Below, piece after piece: positions 26,313-35,480 of a stretch of DNA of 64,000 nt (position 1 is its first letter; each line of letters begins with the position of its first letter). The notes under the pieces were generated by a model. It did no database searches, was not told the DNA's origin, and saw only the letters and a list, made by a program, of their open reading frames with translations. Both the position numbers and the translations under genes were made by a program. Origin of the DNA: Dolichospermum flos-aquae CCAP 1403/13F (GTDB taxonomy: Bacteria > Cyanobacteriota > Cyanobacteriia > Cyanobacteriales > Nostocaceae); contig NZ_CP051206.1 in assembly GCF_012516395.1 (NCBI RefSeq), forward strand, positions 2,896,501 through 2,960,500, in the 5' to 3' direction.

Positions 26313-27044
26313 TTACAAAGTTTCCATACTATCCCATATATCTAACAATAATTTCAAGCTAGATAAATGATTCATTGATTCACATCGCTTTTTTAACGCA
26401 TCTAGATACTTTTTATCCTCTACAACCTTTGGATTTTTCTTACTATAAAACAAACCAAACTGTCCGAGATATTCTTGTAGATAGTGTTTATGAAATCGCG
26501 CTTTCGTGCTAAAAGTACGTCCAGTTGGACAGCAGGACATTTCTTCAGGATCATTGACTAAAACATCGTAATATGTTTTCAAATCTGATAAAATTGTGGA
26601 ACTTTTAATTAAAGGATATTCGTTAGGAATTTCTGCATTACCCAATGCCCATGTTTCAAAACAGCAATGCTGAATTATTATATGAATCTCTGTTTTTGAG
26701 CTATCTATATTGTAGCCAGATTTGAGTTCATCAAGTTTAGATTTAAGTTCATGAAAACGAGCAGTGTAAGAATGGTCTTCAGAGTCAATACATATAAAAA
26801 AATGGTTGACATTGCCGAATTTTTCTATATCAATTAGACAAGCTTCCAGTGAAGAAACTCCTGGCTCTTTCCTAGGTTTACTAACCATTTTTGGATAGCC
26901 ATGACCTGCAATAATTCGATAAGTATTGATTGTCATCTCTTCAGGAGTAAGCACAAAAGTCAAACTGGGAAATAAATGTTTTAACCATGCCCTATATACC
27001 CTTGGCTCGGTCTCTCCACCCTCTACTAAAAATAAAAGATTCAC
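26313..27044 (-). CDS. TOPRIM-like nuclease partner (RloB/DUF4435-type)
   Basis: 243 residues. The N-terminus MNLLFLVEGGETEPRVYRAW has the Glu of a TOPRIM fold, FICIDSEDHS provides the acidic DxD-like pair at about residue 85-95, and HCCFETWALGN resembles the FExW motif of RloB-like proteins. Small TOPRIM proteins of this kind partner AAA ATPases in RloAB- and PARIS-like anti-phage systems, where they act as the nuclease effector. The ATG overlaps the stop of the ATPase gene by 4 bases. Family placement is moderate: it could be DUF4276 or another TOPRIM group. Confidence 0.75.
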   Translation of the reverse strand: MNLLFLVEGGETEPRVYRAWLKHLFPSLTFVLTPEEMTINTYRIIAGHGYPKMVSKPRKEPGVSSLEACLIDIEKFGNVNHFFICIDSEDHSYTARFHELKSKLDELKSGYNIDSSKTEIHIIIQHCCFETWALGNAEIPNEYPLIKSSTILSDLKTYYDVLVNDPEEMSCCPTGRTFSTKARFHKHYLQEYLGQFGLFYSKKNPKVVEDKKYLDALKKRCESMNHLSSLKLLLDIWDSMETL

Positions 27045-28177
27045 TCGGAAAATTCCTCCCAGTCAAGTAAATTAATTAATTGAGTAAATTTATCTAAGCT
27101 AGAAGCTGTATCAAGTGCTGGAATATCAGAAGCTTTTCTAACTCTAACTTCATTTCCGTATTTACTAACTATTTGCCAAGTTTTCCAAGGAATATTATTG
27201 ATAATATATGGATGATGGCTAGTAAGTATAAACTGTACATTTGGGGATTTATCAAGGATAAAGTCTGTTAGTTCAGCCATACAGTTAATTCCTAAACTAT
27301 TCTCAAATTCATCAATTAACATTACTGATTCTTCGGGAGCATTAATTACTTCAATTAAAAAAATTAGAGTACGAAACATCCCGGATGAAATTTGCTCTTG
27401 AGGAATCCAGTCTTCTATACCGTTCTCCTGAATTTCAAAGAATAGCACAAAATCACCATCTTTATCTCTCTCACTACTCACTCTCACATTATTCACTTCT
27501 GAAAAAATATCAATATAATACTTTTTAATTTCACTAAAGATATCTGGAAAAGATTTCTGCAAATAAAAAACTTTTACGACTGGGTGAAAATTAGCAAAAT
27601 ATTCTTTAAGATTCTGAATTTCATCATTTTCAATTGGTATTTGAGAAGGATCAGAAGGATATGCAATACTAAAGTTTTGACGAGTTTCAAAGTTAAATAT
27701 TAATCGCTTAAATGCTTTACGAACTGGAATAATCAAATCTTCTTCTGAAAGAAGAGTAATTGCACTTTCAGTTCTTTTCAATTTAGGCAATTTTTCATTA
27801 TTAAATTTTGAATCTAAGTGAGTGCGGAGAAGTATCTCTAGTTCAGAATTATCATCATATCTAACTAGTTTTTCATACACAATTTCAGTCTGTTTTGACT
27901 CATTTACATTTAGAAGTATTTCTTCATTTTTGGTTGAGGAACTTTTTAACTCCCACCTATAATTTTGTCCTAAATGAGAGAAATTGATACTCCATTCTAA
28001 ATCATCTAAATTACGATTCCTGCCTATTGCAACATCACAAATCAATTCAAGTGCCTTTAAAATTCTTGTCTTTCCAACTCCAGAACCACCGACAAGTAAA
28101 TTTAGACTCTCAAAGTTAACTTCCTCAATGTGCCAATTTTGCTTATTGTTACTGAATTTAAAACTCTGTATTTTCAT
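27041..28177 (-). CDS. AAA15/21-type ATPase of a two-gene defence cassette
   Basis: Start taken at 28177 (MKIQSFKFSNNKQNWHIEEV), the usual N-terminal strand of SMC/OLD-like ATPases; the frame is open to 28246, but the extra residues look unrelated. 378 residues with Walker A GGSGVGKT (30-37), a long middle insertion, the signature-like EQISSGMFRTLIFLIEV, Walker B SVMLIDEFENSLG and the His switch FILTSHHPYI. ATPases of this class sense invaders and control an associated TOPRIM nuclease. It is translationally coupled to the gene at 26313. Low GC, and the whole pair lies between 48-bp repeats of a host gene end, so horizontal acquisition is likely. Confidence 0.88.
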   Translation of the reverse strand: MKIQSFKFSNNKQNWHIEEVNFESLNLLVGGSGVGKTRILKALELICDVAIGRNRNLDDLEWSINFSHLGQNYRWELKSSSTKNEEILLNVNESKQTEIVYEKLVRYDDNSELEILLRTHLDSKFNNEKLPKLKRTESAITLLSEEDLIIPVRKAFKRLIFNFETRQNFSIAYPSDPSQIPIENDEIQNLKEYFANFHPVVKVFYLQKSFPDIFSEIKKYYIDIFSEVNNVRVSSERDKDGDFVLFFEIQENGIEDWIPQEQISSGMFRTLIFLIEVINAPEESVMLIDEFENSLGINCMAELTDFILDKSPNVQFILTSHHPYIINNIPWKTWQIVSKYGNEVRVRKASDIPALDTASSLDKFTQLINLLDWEEFSE

Positions 28178-28411
28178 ATTTCTTACTTTTCTTAACCAGC
28201 AATTATATAGAGAATCTAAAAGAACTTCTGAGATGAATATCTTCAATTCGCTCTATATCGGGTATTTTAGCACTCAAAGTTATGATCAGAGATTTTGTTT
28301 TAGATTACTTTTTAATATCATTAATTAAGCGTGTATTCTCATCAATAATCTTTATGCGAAAAATAAATACTGTTATTTGCTCGATATTACCTCTTGACGA
28401 GTATAAGCAGA
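28178..28411. other. upstream region of the ATPase gene
   Basis: AT-rich leader of the minus-strand cassette up to the right direct repeat. It must contain the cassette's promoter, but I cannot point to a convincing -35/-10 pair. No gene is seen. Confidence 0.4.
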
Positions 28412-28459
28412 GCGATCGCAGTTTGGAACAAATCCGTTTTGATCAAGCTGTCGGTTTTT
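28412..28459 (+). repeat. 48-bp direct repeat, right copy
   Basis: GCGATCGCAGTTTGGAACAA and the following 28 bases repeat 26174-26221 with two mismatches, ending GTCGGTTTTT followed by its own TAA. It is a gene fragment without the rest of its gene, marking the right edge of the inserted segment. Confidence 0.85.
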
Positions 28460-28541
28460 AACAAATCCAGTTGCAATTTATGACAACAATATGAGAAAAT
28501 AAAGAGAATATGAAAACAACTTAGAGACAAGATTAGCGCCT

Positions 28542-28919
28542 GTGAAACTTGATACTCCACCTGTCAGCATTTCCCACGTATCAGAAACTGAAAGCCAATT
28601 ACATCAATCCATAGTTAAGGATCATCCCCAACCGAAAGAATCTGTATTTATGGTATTTGGGACAACCTTTATCACGATCTTTCTCGCGGAAATTGGTGAT
28701 AAAACCCAACTTTCTACCCTGTTAATGAGTGCAGAATCTCATGCCCCTTGGGTGGTTTTCCTGGGTTCAGCAGTAGCATTAATTACTACTAGCTTACTGG
28801 GAGTATTGTTAGGTGGTTGGATATCTACAAAACTCAGCCCTCAAACCGTCGAGAAATCAGCCGGGGTGATGTTACTACTGATTTCCGTCATGTTGGTATG
28901 GGATGTAATTCAGGGTTAA
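28542..28919 (+). CDS. half-size GDT1/UPF0016 cation exchanger, first half
   Basis: 125 residues from a GTG. After a 35-residue soluble N-terminus come three membrane segments, with the family motif AEIGDKTQLSTLLM in the first, then WVVFLGSAVALITTSLLGVL and SAGVMLLLISVMLVWDV. Full-size members carry two E-x-G-D-(K/R)-(S/T) repeats; here each repeat is a separate gene. In heterocystous cyanobacteria such pairs have been described as hemi-manganese exchangers that move Mn2+ across the plasma membrane. It is 30 bases before the second half, so the two should form a heterodimer. Confidence 0.88.
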   Translation: MKLDTPPVSISHVSETESQLHQSIVKDHPQPKESVFMVFGTTFITIFLAEIGDKTQLSTLLMSAESHAPWVVFLGSAVALITTSLLGVLLGGWISTKLSPQTVEKSAGVMLLLISVMLVWDVIQG

Positions 28920-28949
28920 TACTTGTAAATATTATGAACTGGGGAAATT

Positions 28950-29231
28950 ATGAACTGGCATCTTTTAGGACTGAGTTTTGTAACGGTGTTTTTATCAGAA
29001 TTGGGTGATAAAAGTCAGTTAGCAGCGATCGCACTTTCTGGACAGGGACAATCTCGAAAAGCTATATTTTTTGGTACAGCAGGTGCTTTAGTATTAACAA
29101 GTCTCCTGGGCGCATTAGCTGGTGGTGCGGTGTCCCAATTTTTACCTACACGGATTTTAAAAGCGATCGCTGCTGTGGGATTTGCCATTCTTGCTATCCG
29201 TCTCTTATTACCCAACAGTGAAGAGGAATAA
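28950..29231 (+). CDS. half-size GDT1/UPF0016 cation exchanger, second half
   Basis: 93 residues, MNWHLLGLSFVTVFLSELGD with the motif SELGDKSQLAAIAL, then AIFFGTAGALVLTSLLGALAGG and ILKAIAAVGFAILAIRLLL: three helices inverted in topology relative to its partner. It lacks the soluble N-terminal tail of the first half. Function as above: Mn2+ (possibly Ca2+) transport with the product of 28542. Ordinary codon use. Confidence 0.88.
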   Translation: MNWHLLGLSFVTVFLSELGDKSQLAAIALSGQGQSRKAIFFGTAGALVLTSLLGALAGGAVSQFLPTRILKAIAAVGFAILAIRLLLPNSEEE

Positions 29232-29273
29232 GAGACAGTTAGCAAATAAATGATCGGAAATTAAGCAGATCCG

Positions 29274-30380
29274 CTACTGTAACATAAAGTTACTACCGTA
29301 AGCGGTTGATTGATGAAATGAAGCGATAGATACAAGACGATCCTCCGATGCGTCCCACAAAATAAATTGGAAGCAATCAGGAATATCCGCTATTTTTAGC
29401 TTTTTTACATGGGTCAGTAAATGAATATTTTGATTATGGCAAGCTTCCAGATTGTAATTAGGTATTCTTTCAGAAAGATGGTGGATATTGTGATAGCCTA
29501 TGTCTGCCCCAAACCATTTAAGAACTCTGGGTAATTCTAAGTAACTACTGCCTTGTAATGCTCCTAGAGTATAATCCCAACCTTCAGTTTTATGGGCGTA
29601 AGAGCCATCAAAGTTGTGCTGTACAAAGAAGATACAAATGAAAATTGCTGCTGAAAAGGTGAGAGTGATTGAGTAAACCCCAAAGAAGAATCCAAATCCT
29701 AGTAAATAACCCAAATAAATCCAACTACTAACTACGCAAATATTGTTGAAAAGGATATCAAAAAACTCTCCTGTTGTGTACCAATTTCTGGATTTATAAG
29801 AGTAAATGATTTCCTTGATATCCATAGTCGGTTCTTTCTGTATGCAAGTCAGCAAATGACCTATAAAACCATACAAACCAGCGATTAGTGCCAGTCTGGG
29901 CTTAATTGCTAGATAGAAAAAACCGCCCGGCAAAAGCATTAATGGATGCCTAAGTAATTCATACCGCTTTTGGGCAAAAGGACTAAGTTTACTAAACTGC
30001 TCTGTGGAGATTAATGAAGCTGGTCCTCGATATTTTTCCCAATCACCATTTGTTTTATGATGATAAGCATGACCTCTTGACCAAGGATATTGAGGGATGG
30101 CATTCATCACTCCCAAAATAAATCCTACCACTCTATTTACCCGTTTTGATCTAAAGAGTGAATAATGTCCACAATCGTGCATTAAAGAAAAACAACGCAG
30201 TGAAAATAGTATGATCAAAATCATGATTGGTGGCAGCAACCAAAAGGAAAATTCTGCTGCTTTTGCTGCTAAAATCCATAACAAAATATAGGGAACAACT
30301 GTATTAAGGACTTGATAAGTTGCGCGTAAGTCGTTGCTCTTCATGTAGGGAGCTAAGACAAAATCTGATTTTTTAATCAT
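29274..30380 (-). CDS. membrane fatty-acid desaturase
   Basis: Start placed at 30380 (MIKKSDFVLAPYMKSNDLR); an upstream ATG at 30398 is possible. About 368 residues with four hydrophobic segments and the three histidine boxes of the acyl-lipid/FADS superfamily: LMHDCGHYSLF, WSRGHAYHHKTNGD and HNIHHLSERIP, which hold the di-iron centre. A further VQHNFDGSYAH segment precedes the third box. The pattern is nearest to the omega-type (Delta12/omega-3-like) cyanobacterial desaturases, but regiospecificity cannot be told. It acts on membrane lipids with ferredoxin as electron donor. Convergent with the exchanger pair. Confidence 0.88.
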   Translation of the reverse strand: MIKKSDFVLAPYMKSNDLRATYQVLNTVVPYILLWILAAKAAEFSFWLLPPIMILIILFSLRCFSLMHDCGHYSLFRSKRVNRVVGFILGVMNAIPQYPWSRGHAYHHKTNGDWEKYRGPASLISTEQFSKLSPFAQKRYELLRHPLMLLPGGFFYLAIKPRLALIAGLYGFIGHLLTCIQKEPTMDIKEIIYSYKSRNWYTTGEFFDILFNNICVVSSWIYLGYLLGFGFFFGVYSITLTFSAAIFICIFFVQHNFDGSYAHKTEGWDYTLGALQGSSYLELPRVLKWFGADIGYHNIHHLSERIPNYNLEACHNQNIHLLTHVKKLKIADIPDCFQFILWDASEDRLVSIASFHQSTAYGSNFMLQ

Positions 30381-30623
30381 TATGATTAGTTTGACCACTA
30401 TCTTTACTAACAGTCCGGTGATGTTGGCTGGGAATTACTTTGTCATAAGCTCACCAAAAATTGAGGTTTTTGGCGATTCATTAACCCAGATTCTGCACGC
30501 TATTTTATACTATATCTAGTATGACAAATATTGGGTTAATGTTTAGCTAGATAGCAATCTTCAAAATCCCGGACAATGCCAGTGTTTATGCTTGATAGTG
30601 TGATATTTTTTACTTTTTAAACA

Positions 30624-31109
30624 TTAAGCTTCGCGCCAGTACAAATTTAACAGAATACCACCTGCTACTAGCTTCAATGCTTCTAATAGAAAATAACCGC
30701 TGTGTAATAAGTTCATTGTTGGTGGAACTAGATTACTAGTAAGTAAGCTGAAATTAGCACCTAGAGCGCACATTTGGGGAGTTAAGAAATAAGTATCTAG
30801 TAATGCTACTGTTAACAGAATTCCAGATAAAGCAATACTACCTAAAGGCCAATTAGATTTAGTCTTGCTAATAGCCAGTACAGCAGTTAAAACCACAGTA
30901 GCAGACAATAATTCTAGGCGATTAAAATTCCAAAAAACCAGATAACCTGCTGTAGAAAAATTAGCCTCATTCATCATGCCAGCAAAGTAAAGACTAGGCA
31001 TAATTACCCAATCTAAAACCAGACTAGCACTGAGCCAGAAGCCCAGAGTTAACATAATCGCTGTTTGCCAAGTTGACCGTTTAAATTCCAGACTAGAAAG
31101 AGTGTTCAT
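30624..31109 (-). CDS. conserved four-helix membrane protein (DUF4149-like)
   Basis: 161 residues with four predicted membrane helices: WQTAIMLTLGFWLSASLVLD, LELLSATVVLTAVLAI, LGSIALSGILLTVALLDTYF and SGYFLLEALKLVAGGILLNL. The conserved-looking loop VIMPSLYFAGMMNEANFSTA after helix 1 and LTPQMCAL after helix 3 resemble DUF4149-type proteins. I do not recognise a function. Single gene, flanked by repeat-bearing spacers. Confidence 0.75.
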   Translation of the reverse strand: MNTLSSLEFKRSTWQTAIMLTLGFWLSASLVLDWVIMPSLYFAGMMNEANFSTAGYLVFWNFNRLELLSATVVLTAVLAISKTKSNWPLGSIALSGILLTVALLDTYFLTPQMCALGANFSLLTSNLVPPTMNLLHSGYFLLEALKLVAGGILLNLYWREA

Positions 31110-31904
31110 AAAAATAATTGCTTTGTTGTCTTCTTAGAGTCTAACTAAAACAGTGATTTTGGCAACAAATATCAATTAATTGTTACAAACAAGAAACTCT
31201 AACCCAGATTTCCTCCCAAAGGAAAAAATCATTCCCAGACCAAGGGTAGTTTAATAAAAATAAATAAACCTGAAGCGATCGCTCCCAATCCCCCACATCA
31301 CGTTATGATCAGAAGGAATCACAATAATCTGTGCCAATAAATTCTCAGCATCTACCGTCAGTAACCCAGCCCTAAAGGGACTGGGCTTGCAAGAGTAATC
31401 AAGCAAGCCGTGCTGACCAGACCACCCTGAGTGACCTGCCCTGAGCGGTGTCGAAGGGAGTCGAAGGGTAGCCGTTATTTGAGCCACGACACCCCGGAAT
31501 GCGTAGCCCCTTCGGGGTTCAGCAGTCGCTCATGGGGGAAACCCCCAAGACCGCGCTGCTTCACTAGTTCCCTCCTCTGTCATTTGCAATTAAACAGTTT
31601 TAAGGTCACTGAAACAGTGTTGCAAGTCTAAAAAGCTTTTATAACTGGTCGTTCGCGCAGCGTGCCGGAGGCATCTAGCTAACATTACCCCAGAAATGGG
31701 AGGCTCTTTGGAGCAAAACATTATGCGTACAGAGTTGGAAAATTTGAATCGGTAATTGTCCCGTTGAAAGTACATCACAAAAGTACCCCGAATTTTTCAA
31801 CTCCAAGGCGGTAATGAAAAAATATTCAAAGCGGTTAAAACCGCCCGTGTCGCTTCCCTCTCAGGTCTAAAAACTCGCTCGTTTCCCACTTACCGCAAGG
31901 TCTT
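31110..31904. other. repeat-rich spacer before mutS
   Basis: No gene is credible in these 795 bases. They hold a stem CAGCCC/GGGCTG-like hairpin at about 31365-31390, a block of CTGAGCGGTGTCGAAGGG-type palindromic sequence (31430-31470), a GC-rich stretch with GAATGCGTAGCCCCTTCGGG (about 31498-31517), and a GTTCGCGCAGCGTGCCGG motif near 31650. These look like remains of small mobile elements. The mutS promoter must lie in the last ~100 bases, but no clear one is seen. Confidence 0.5.
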
Positions 31905-34505
31905 ATGACGACTTCCACACCAGAACCCAATCAACCCAACAAATCACTTACTGATACAAATCTGGTAGAAGACCGCAGCAAGCTGAGTAAGATGTATCAG
32001 CATTATGTAGAAGTCAAGGATAAATATCCTCATGCGTTGCTGCTGTACAGAGTAGGCGATTTTTTTGAAACTTTTTTCCAAGACGCTGTAACCGTTTCTA
32101 GAGAATTAGAATTAGTCTTAACCAGTAAACACGGTGGGGAAGTCGGTCGCGTTGCCATGACAGGTGTACCTCATCACGCTTGGGAACGCTACACAACCCA
32201 ACTGGTAGAAAAAGGTTATGCTGTGGTAATTTGCGACCAAGTAGAAGATTCGGCGGATGCCATTGGTTTGGTAAAGCGAGAAGTAACACGCATTCTTACA
32301 CCAGGGACTTTGCTAGAAGAGGGAATGCTCAAAGCCAGTCGGAATAATTACATAGCGGCTGTGGTAATTGCTGTCAATCATTGGGGGTTAGCCTACGCAG
32401 ATATCTCAACAGGGGAATTTCTCACATCTCAAGGTAGTGATTTAGAACACTTAACTCAAGAGTTAATGCGTTTACAACCTTCCGAAGTCCTGTTTCCCAC
32501 TAACGCCCCCGATTTAGGTAGTTTACTGCGTCCAGGGGAAACTTCACCCTCTTTGCCCCAATGTCTACCACCTACATTTTGTTATAGTTTGCGATCGCAA
32601 GTCCCCTTTTCCCAAGCTGAGGCTAGAAGTAAATTATTGCAGAAATTCAAAGTGCGATCGCTCGAAGGTTTGGGTTGCGAACATCTCCCCCTGGCAGTTC
32701 GCGCCGCTGGTGGTCTTTTAGAATACATCGAAGACACACAAAAAGCCAATCCCGTCTCCCTGCAATTATTACGCACATATACATTAAATGATTATTTAAT
32801 AGTAGATCATCAAACCCGCCGTAACCTAGAAATTACCCAAACCGTCCGCGACGGCACATTTCACGGTTCTCTATTATGGGCTTTAGATCGAACTAGCACC
32901 GCCATGGGCAGCCGGGCTTTAAGAAGATGGTTGTTACAACCGCTACTGGAGATTAAAGGGATTAAATCCCGCCAAGATACCATTCAAGAATTAGTAGAAA
33001 ATACACCTTTACGCCAAGATCTACGCCATTTACTCAAGCAAATTTATGATTTAGAACGTTTAACAGTCAGAGCCGCTTCTGGTAGAGCAAATGCACGGGA
33101 TTTAGTCGCCTTAGCTGATTCTTTCTCCCGTTTACCAGAATTATCTCGCTTGGTAGAAGATGCGAGATCACCTTTCTTAAAAGCTTTGCAAAAAGTCCCG
33201 CCCAGCCTCGAAGAACTAGCAGAAAAATTACACGCTCACATCGTAGAATCACCACCGACTCATCTAAAAGAAGGCGGTTTAATTCGGGCGGGAATCAATC
33301 CGCTTTTAGATGAAAGAAAGGCTACAGTCGAAAGTGATCAACAATGGATTGCCAACTTAGAAGTTGACGAAAGAACAAGAACGGGAATCCCCACTTTGAA
33401 GGTAGGATTTAATAAAACTTTTGGTTATTATATCAGTATTTCCCGCAGTAAATCTGACCAAGTTCCCGATAATTACATTCGTAAGCAAACTCTGACAAAT
33501 GAGGAACGTTACATTACTCCTGATTTGAAGGAACGAGAAGCCCGAATTCTCACAGCGCGAGATGATTTAAATCAGTTGGAATATCAGATTTTTGACGCAT
33601 TACGGGATGAAGTGGGTTCTCATGCCGAAATCATCCGTAGTATTGCCCGTGCCGTAGCTGCGTCAGATGTATTATGTGGTTTGGCGGAATTAGCCGTACA
33701 TCAAGGTTATTGTCGTCCAGAAATGCTTACAGGACGCGAGATTAACGTGATTGATGGTCGTCACCCGGTGGTGGAACAGTCTTTACCTGCTGGATTTTTT
33801 GTCCCTAATTCGACTTGCTTAGGGGGGAAGGAAATGAACCACGAAGGAGCGAAGGAAGCGAAGGAAGAGGAAAAGAAGAATTTATCTTCCCCTGATTTAG
33901 TGATTTTAACCGGTCCAAATGCGAGTGGTAAGAGTTGTTATTTGCGTCAAGTTGGTTTAATTCAGTTAATGGCGCAGGTGGGTAGTTTTGTGCCGGCGCG
34001 GTCTGCTAAATTGGGAGTGTGCGATCGCATTTTTACCCGTGTTGGGGCTGTAGATGATTTAGCCACAGGTCAATCTACGTTTATGGTGGAAATGAATGAA
34101 ACCGCCAATATTCTCAATCACGCAACTGCGAAATCTTTAGTTTTATTAGATGAAATTGGTCGCGGGACAGCAACTTTTGATGGTCTTTCAATTGCTTGGG
34201 CTGTAGCAGAATATTTAGCAGTTGAGATTAAATCTCGCACGATTTTTGCTACTCATTATCATGAGTTAAATGAATTGGCTACTATTATTTCTAATGTAGC
34301 AAATTATCAAGTTACAGTTAAAGAATTACCAGACCAAATCATCTTTTTACATCAAGTTCAACCCGGTGGTGCTGATAAATCCTATGGAATAGAAGCAGGA
34401 AGGTTAGCAGGTTTACCCACAGTGGTAATTCAAAGAGCAAAACAGGTAATGGGACAAATCGAAAAACACAGTAAAATAGCCATGGGATTGCGTGAGAATT
34501 TATAA
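31905..34505 (+). CDS. mutS: DNA mismatch repair protein MutS
   Basis: 866 residues. The N-terminal mismatch-reading motif is in [17 protein letters not shown] (Phe-x-Glu form DFFETF). Connector, lever and clamp domains follow, then the ATPase: Walker [14 protein letters not shown] (~672), [14 protein letters not shown], Walker [17 protein letters not shown] and [11 protein letters not shown]. It recognises mispairs and starts repair. Cyanobacterial MutS is nearly the canonical length. Odd: between domain IV and the ATPase core, about 20 charged residues ([15 protein letters not shown] ...) coded by 33823-33884 look like an in-frame repeat insertion. Confidence 0.96.
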   Translation: MTTSTPEPNQPNKSLTDTNLVEDRSKLSKMYQHYVEVKDKYPHALLLYRVGDFFETFFQDAVTVSRELELVLTSKHGGEVGRVAMTGVPHHAWERYTTQLVEKGYAVVICDQVEDSADAIGLVKREVTRILTPGTLLEEGMLKASRNNYIAAVVIAVNHWGLAYADISTGEFLTSQGSDLEHLTQELMRLQPSEVLFPTNAPDLGSLLRPGETSPSLPQCLPPTFCYSLRSQVPFSQAEARSKLLQKFKVRSLEGLGCEHLPLAVRAAGGLLEYIEDTQKANPVSLQLLRTYTLNDYLIVDHQTRRNLEITQTVRDGTFHGSLLWALDRTSTAMGSRALRRWLLQPLLEIKGIKSRQDTIQELVENTPLRQDLRHLLKQIYDLERLTVRAASGRANARDLVALADSFSRLPELSRLVEDARSPFLKALQKVPPSLEELAEKLHAHIVESPPTHLKEGGLIRAGINPLLDERKATVESDQQWIANLEVDERTRTGIPTLKVGFNKTFGYYISISRSKSDQVPDNYIRKQTLTNEERYITPDLKEREARILTARDDLNQLEYQIFDALRDEVGSHAEIIRSIARAVAASDVLCGLAELAVHQGYCRPEMLTGREINVIDGRHPVVEQSLPAGFFVPNSTCLGGKEMNHEGAKEAKEEEKKNLSSPDLVILTGPNASGKSCYLRQVGLIQLMAQVGSFVPARSAKLGVCDRIFTRVGAVDDLATGQSTFMVEMNETANILNHATAKSLVLLDEIGRGTATFDGLSIAWAVAEYLAVEIKSRTIFATHYHELNELATIISNVANYQVTVKELPDQIIFLHQVQPGGADKSYGIEAGRLAGLPTVVIQRAKQVMGQIEKHSKIAMGLRENL

Positions 34506-34545
34506 ATCTGCATCAAAAATCGAAAATTAGAGCTTTGTCAAGATT

Positions 34546-34567
34546 CCCCCCTTAAAAAAGGGGGTTT
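34546..34567. terminator. bidirectional terminator between mutS and the PFE-CTERM gene
   Basis: CCCCCTT, AAAA, AAGGGGG with TTTAAA after it on the plus strand and an A-rich side that reads as T-rich on the minus strand. It sits 40 bases after mutS and just after the end of the convergent gene. Confidence 0.6.
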
Positions 34568-34577
34568 AAAGATATCT

Positions 34578-35150
34578 TTAGTTCACTTCTGGTTCTGCTT
34601 GTGAGATTGTTTTTGCTTTAACTTGCAGTCGGTTAAATATTTTACGGATAGCAAAGGGAACAACCAAGAAGCCTAAAGTAAAAGGTGAAGATTCAAAAGG
34701 TACAGCAGTAACAGTCCCGCCGAAATCAGTAATACTATTGTCACTGTTACTAAAAGTGATTCCACCAGGTGAGCTACTGAAATAATATCCAGTAGTAGTA
34801 TCACCAATAGAAAATCCATCACTTGCATTAGGATCTCCAGACTGGAATACCGAGTTACTGGCAATATTGTAGTTAAAGTTAAAGGCTGGAGTAGTTGTTT
34901 GAAGATAATCCAAGTTGTAGGATGCCAGGGTGGCGCTGGAACTATCCTTAAAAGTGATATTCAAAGTTGTGAATTCACCAGGGCGAGCAAAGCCATCATT
35001 ATTGGCATCATTGAAAGTAAAATCACCCGTAGCTGAGTAACTACTATCTTCACCAAGCCAATTAAAGGTTATCGCCTGGGCTGACAATGTTCCTTGCAGA
35101 CAACCTAGAAAGGTGATTGTGCTGATGGCAAACTTAACAAATTGACGCAT
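34578..35150 (-). CDS. exported PFE-CTERM protein (paralogue 1)
   Basis: Start at 35150 (MRQFVKFAISTITFLGCLQG), preceded by AAGGAAT, rather than the upstream ATG at 35201. About 190 residues: signal peptide ending near LSAQA, a beta-rich domain (ITFNWLGEDSSYSATGDFTF ... DGFSIGDTTTGYYF) and a C-terminal VPFESSPFTLGFLVVPFAIR helix followed by basic residues. This is the cyanobacterial PFE-CTERM arrangement, a sorting/anchoring tail like PEP-CTERM. It is a paralogue of 40375-40989 with the same middle motifs. Function of the domain is unknown; position among exoenzyme genes suggests a surface role. Confidence 0.85.
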   Translation of the reverse strand: MRQFVKFAISTITFLGCLQGTLSAQAITFNWLGEDSSYSATGDFTFNDANNDGFARPGEFTTLNITFKDSSSATLASYNLDYLQTTTPAFNFNYNIASNSVFQSGDPNASDGFSIGDTTTGYYFSSSPGGITFSNSDNSITDFGGTVTAVPFESSPFTLGFLVVPFAIRKIFNRLQVKAKTISQAEPEVN

Positions 35151-35309
35151 AGTATGGATTCCTTCAGAGTAATTACAGAGTATTGGCGGTAAATTTCCCA
35201 AAAAATGGTGAAAAAGCTATGTAGGTAAAGGGTTTAGCGTACTGTTGATTGGTGTTAAACCTGCCGAATGGTTAGGTTACAGACGGCTTATTTGTGGGCT
35301 TCCACACCT

Positions 35310-35427
35310 GCCTGGAACTTAAGTTCCAGGCTAATAGCCAAAGTTTACTAAAGTAAACTGGGAATTTTTAGTCATCTTTAGATGACTTTGACGATGAGAC
35401 TGGGAATTAATTCCCAGTCTGGCTATA
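35310..35427. repeat. array of four perfect palindromes (22, 18, 18, 22 bp)
   Basis: GCCTGGAACTT and its complement (35310-35331), AGTTTACT-AA-AGTAAACT (35342-35359), AGTCATCT-TT-AGATGACT (35370-35387) and GACTGGGAATT with its complement (35398-35419). ATAGCCA after the first palindrome and TGGCTAT after the last are complementary. It is the same architecture as 7228-7370 with different stems. It lies between two minus-strand genes and could end transcription or be a MITE-like element. Confidence 0.8.
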
Positions 35428-35480
35428 GGTTTTACCAGCTACTAAACCCTAACGGTGATTGGTCAGTAGTCAGCTTTTAT

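Noticed and set aside
31251-31631. Open frames on both strands in the mutS upstream spacer
   Set aside because: They cover hairpin and dispersed-repeat sequence and show no domain or start signal.
35310-35427. CRISPR or integron attC array
   Set aside because: Four different palindromes, no repeated unit with spacers, no cas or intI gene.
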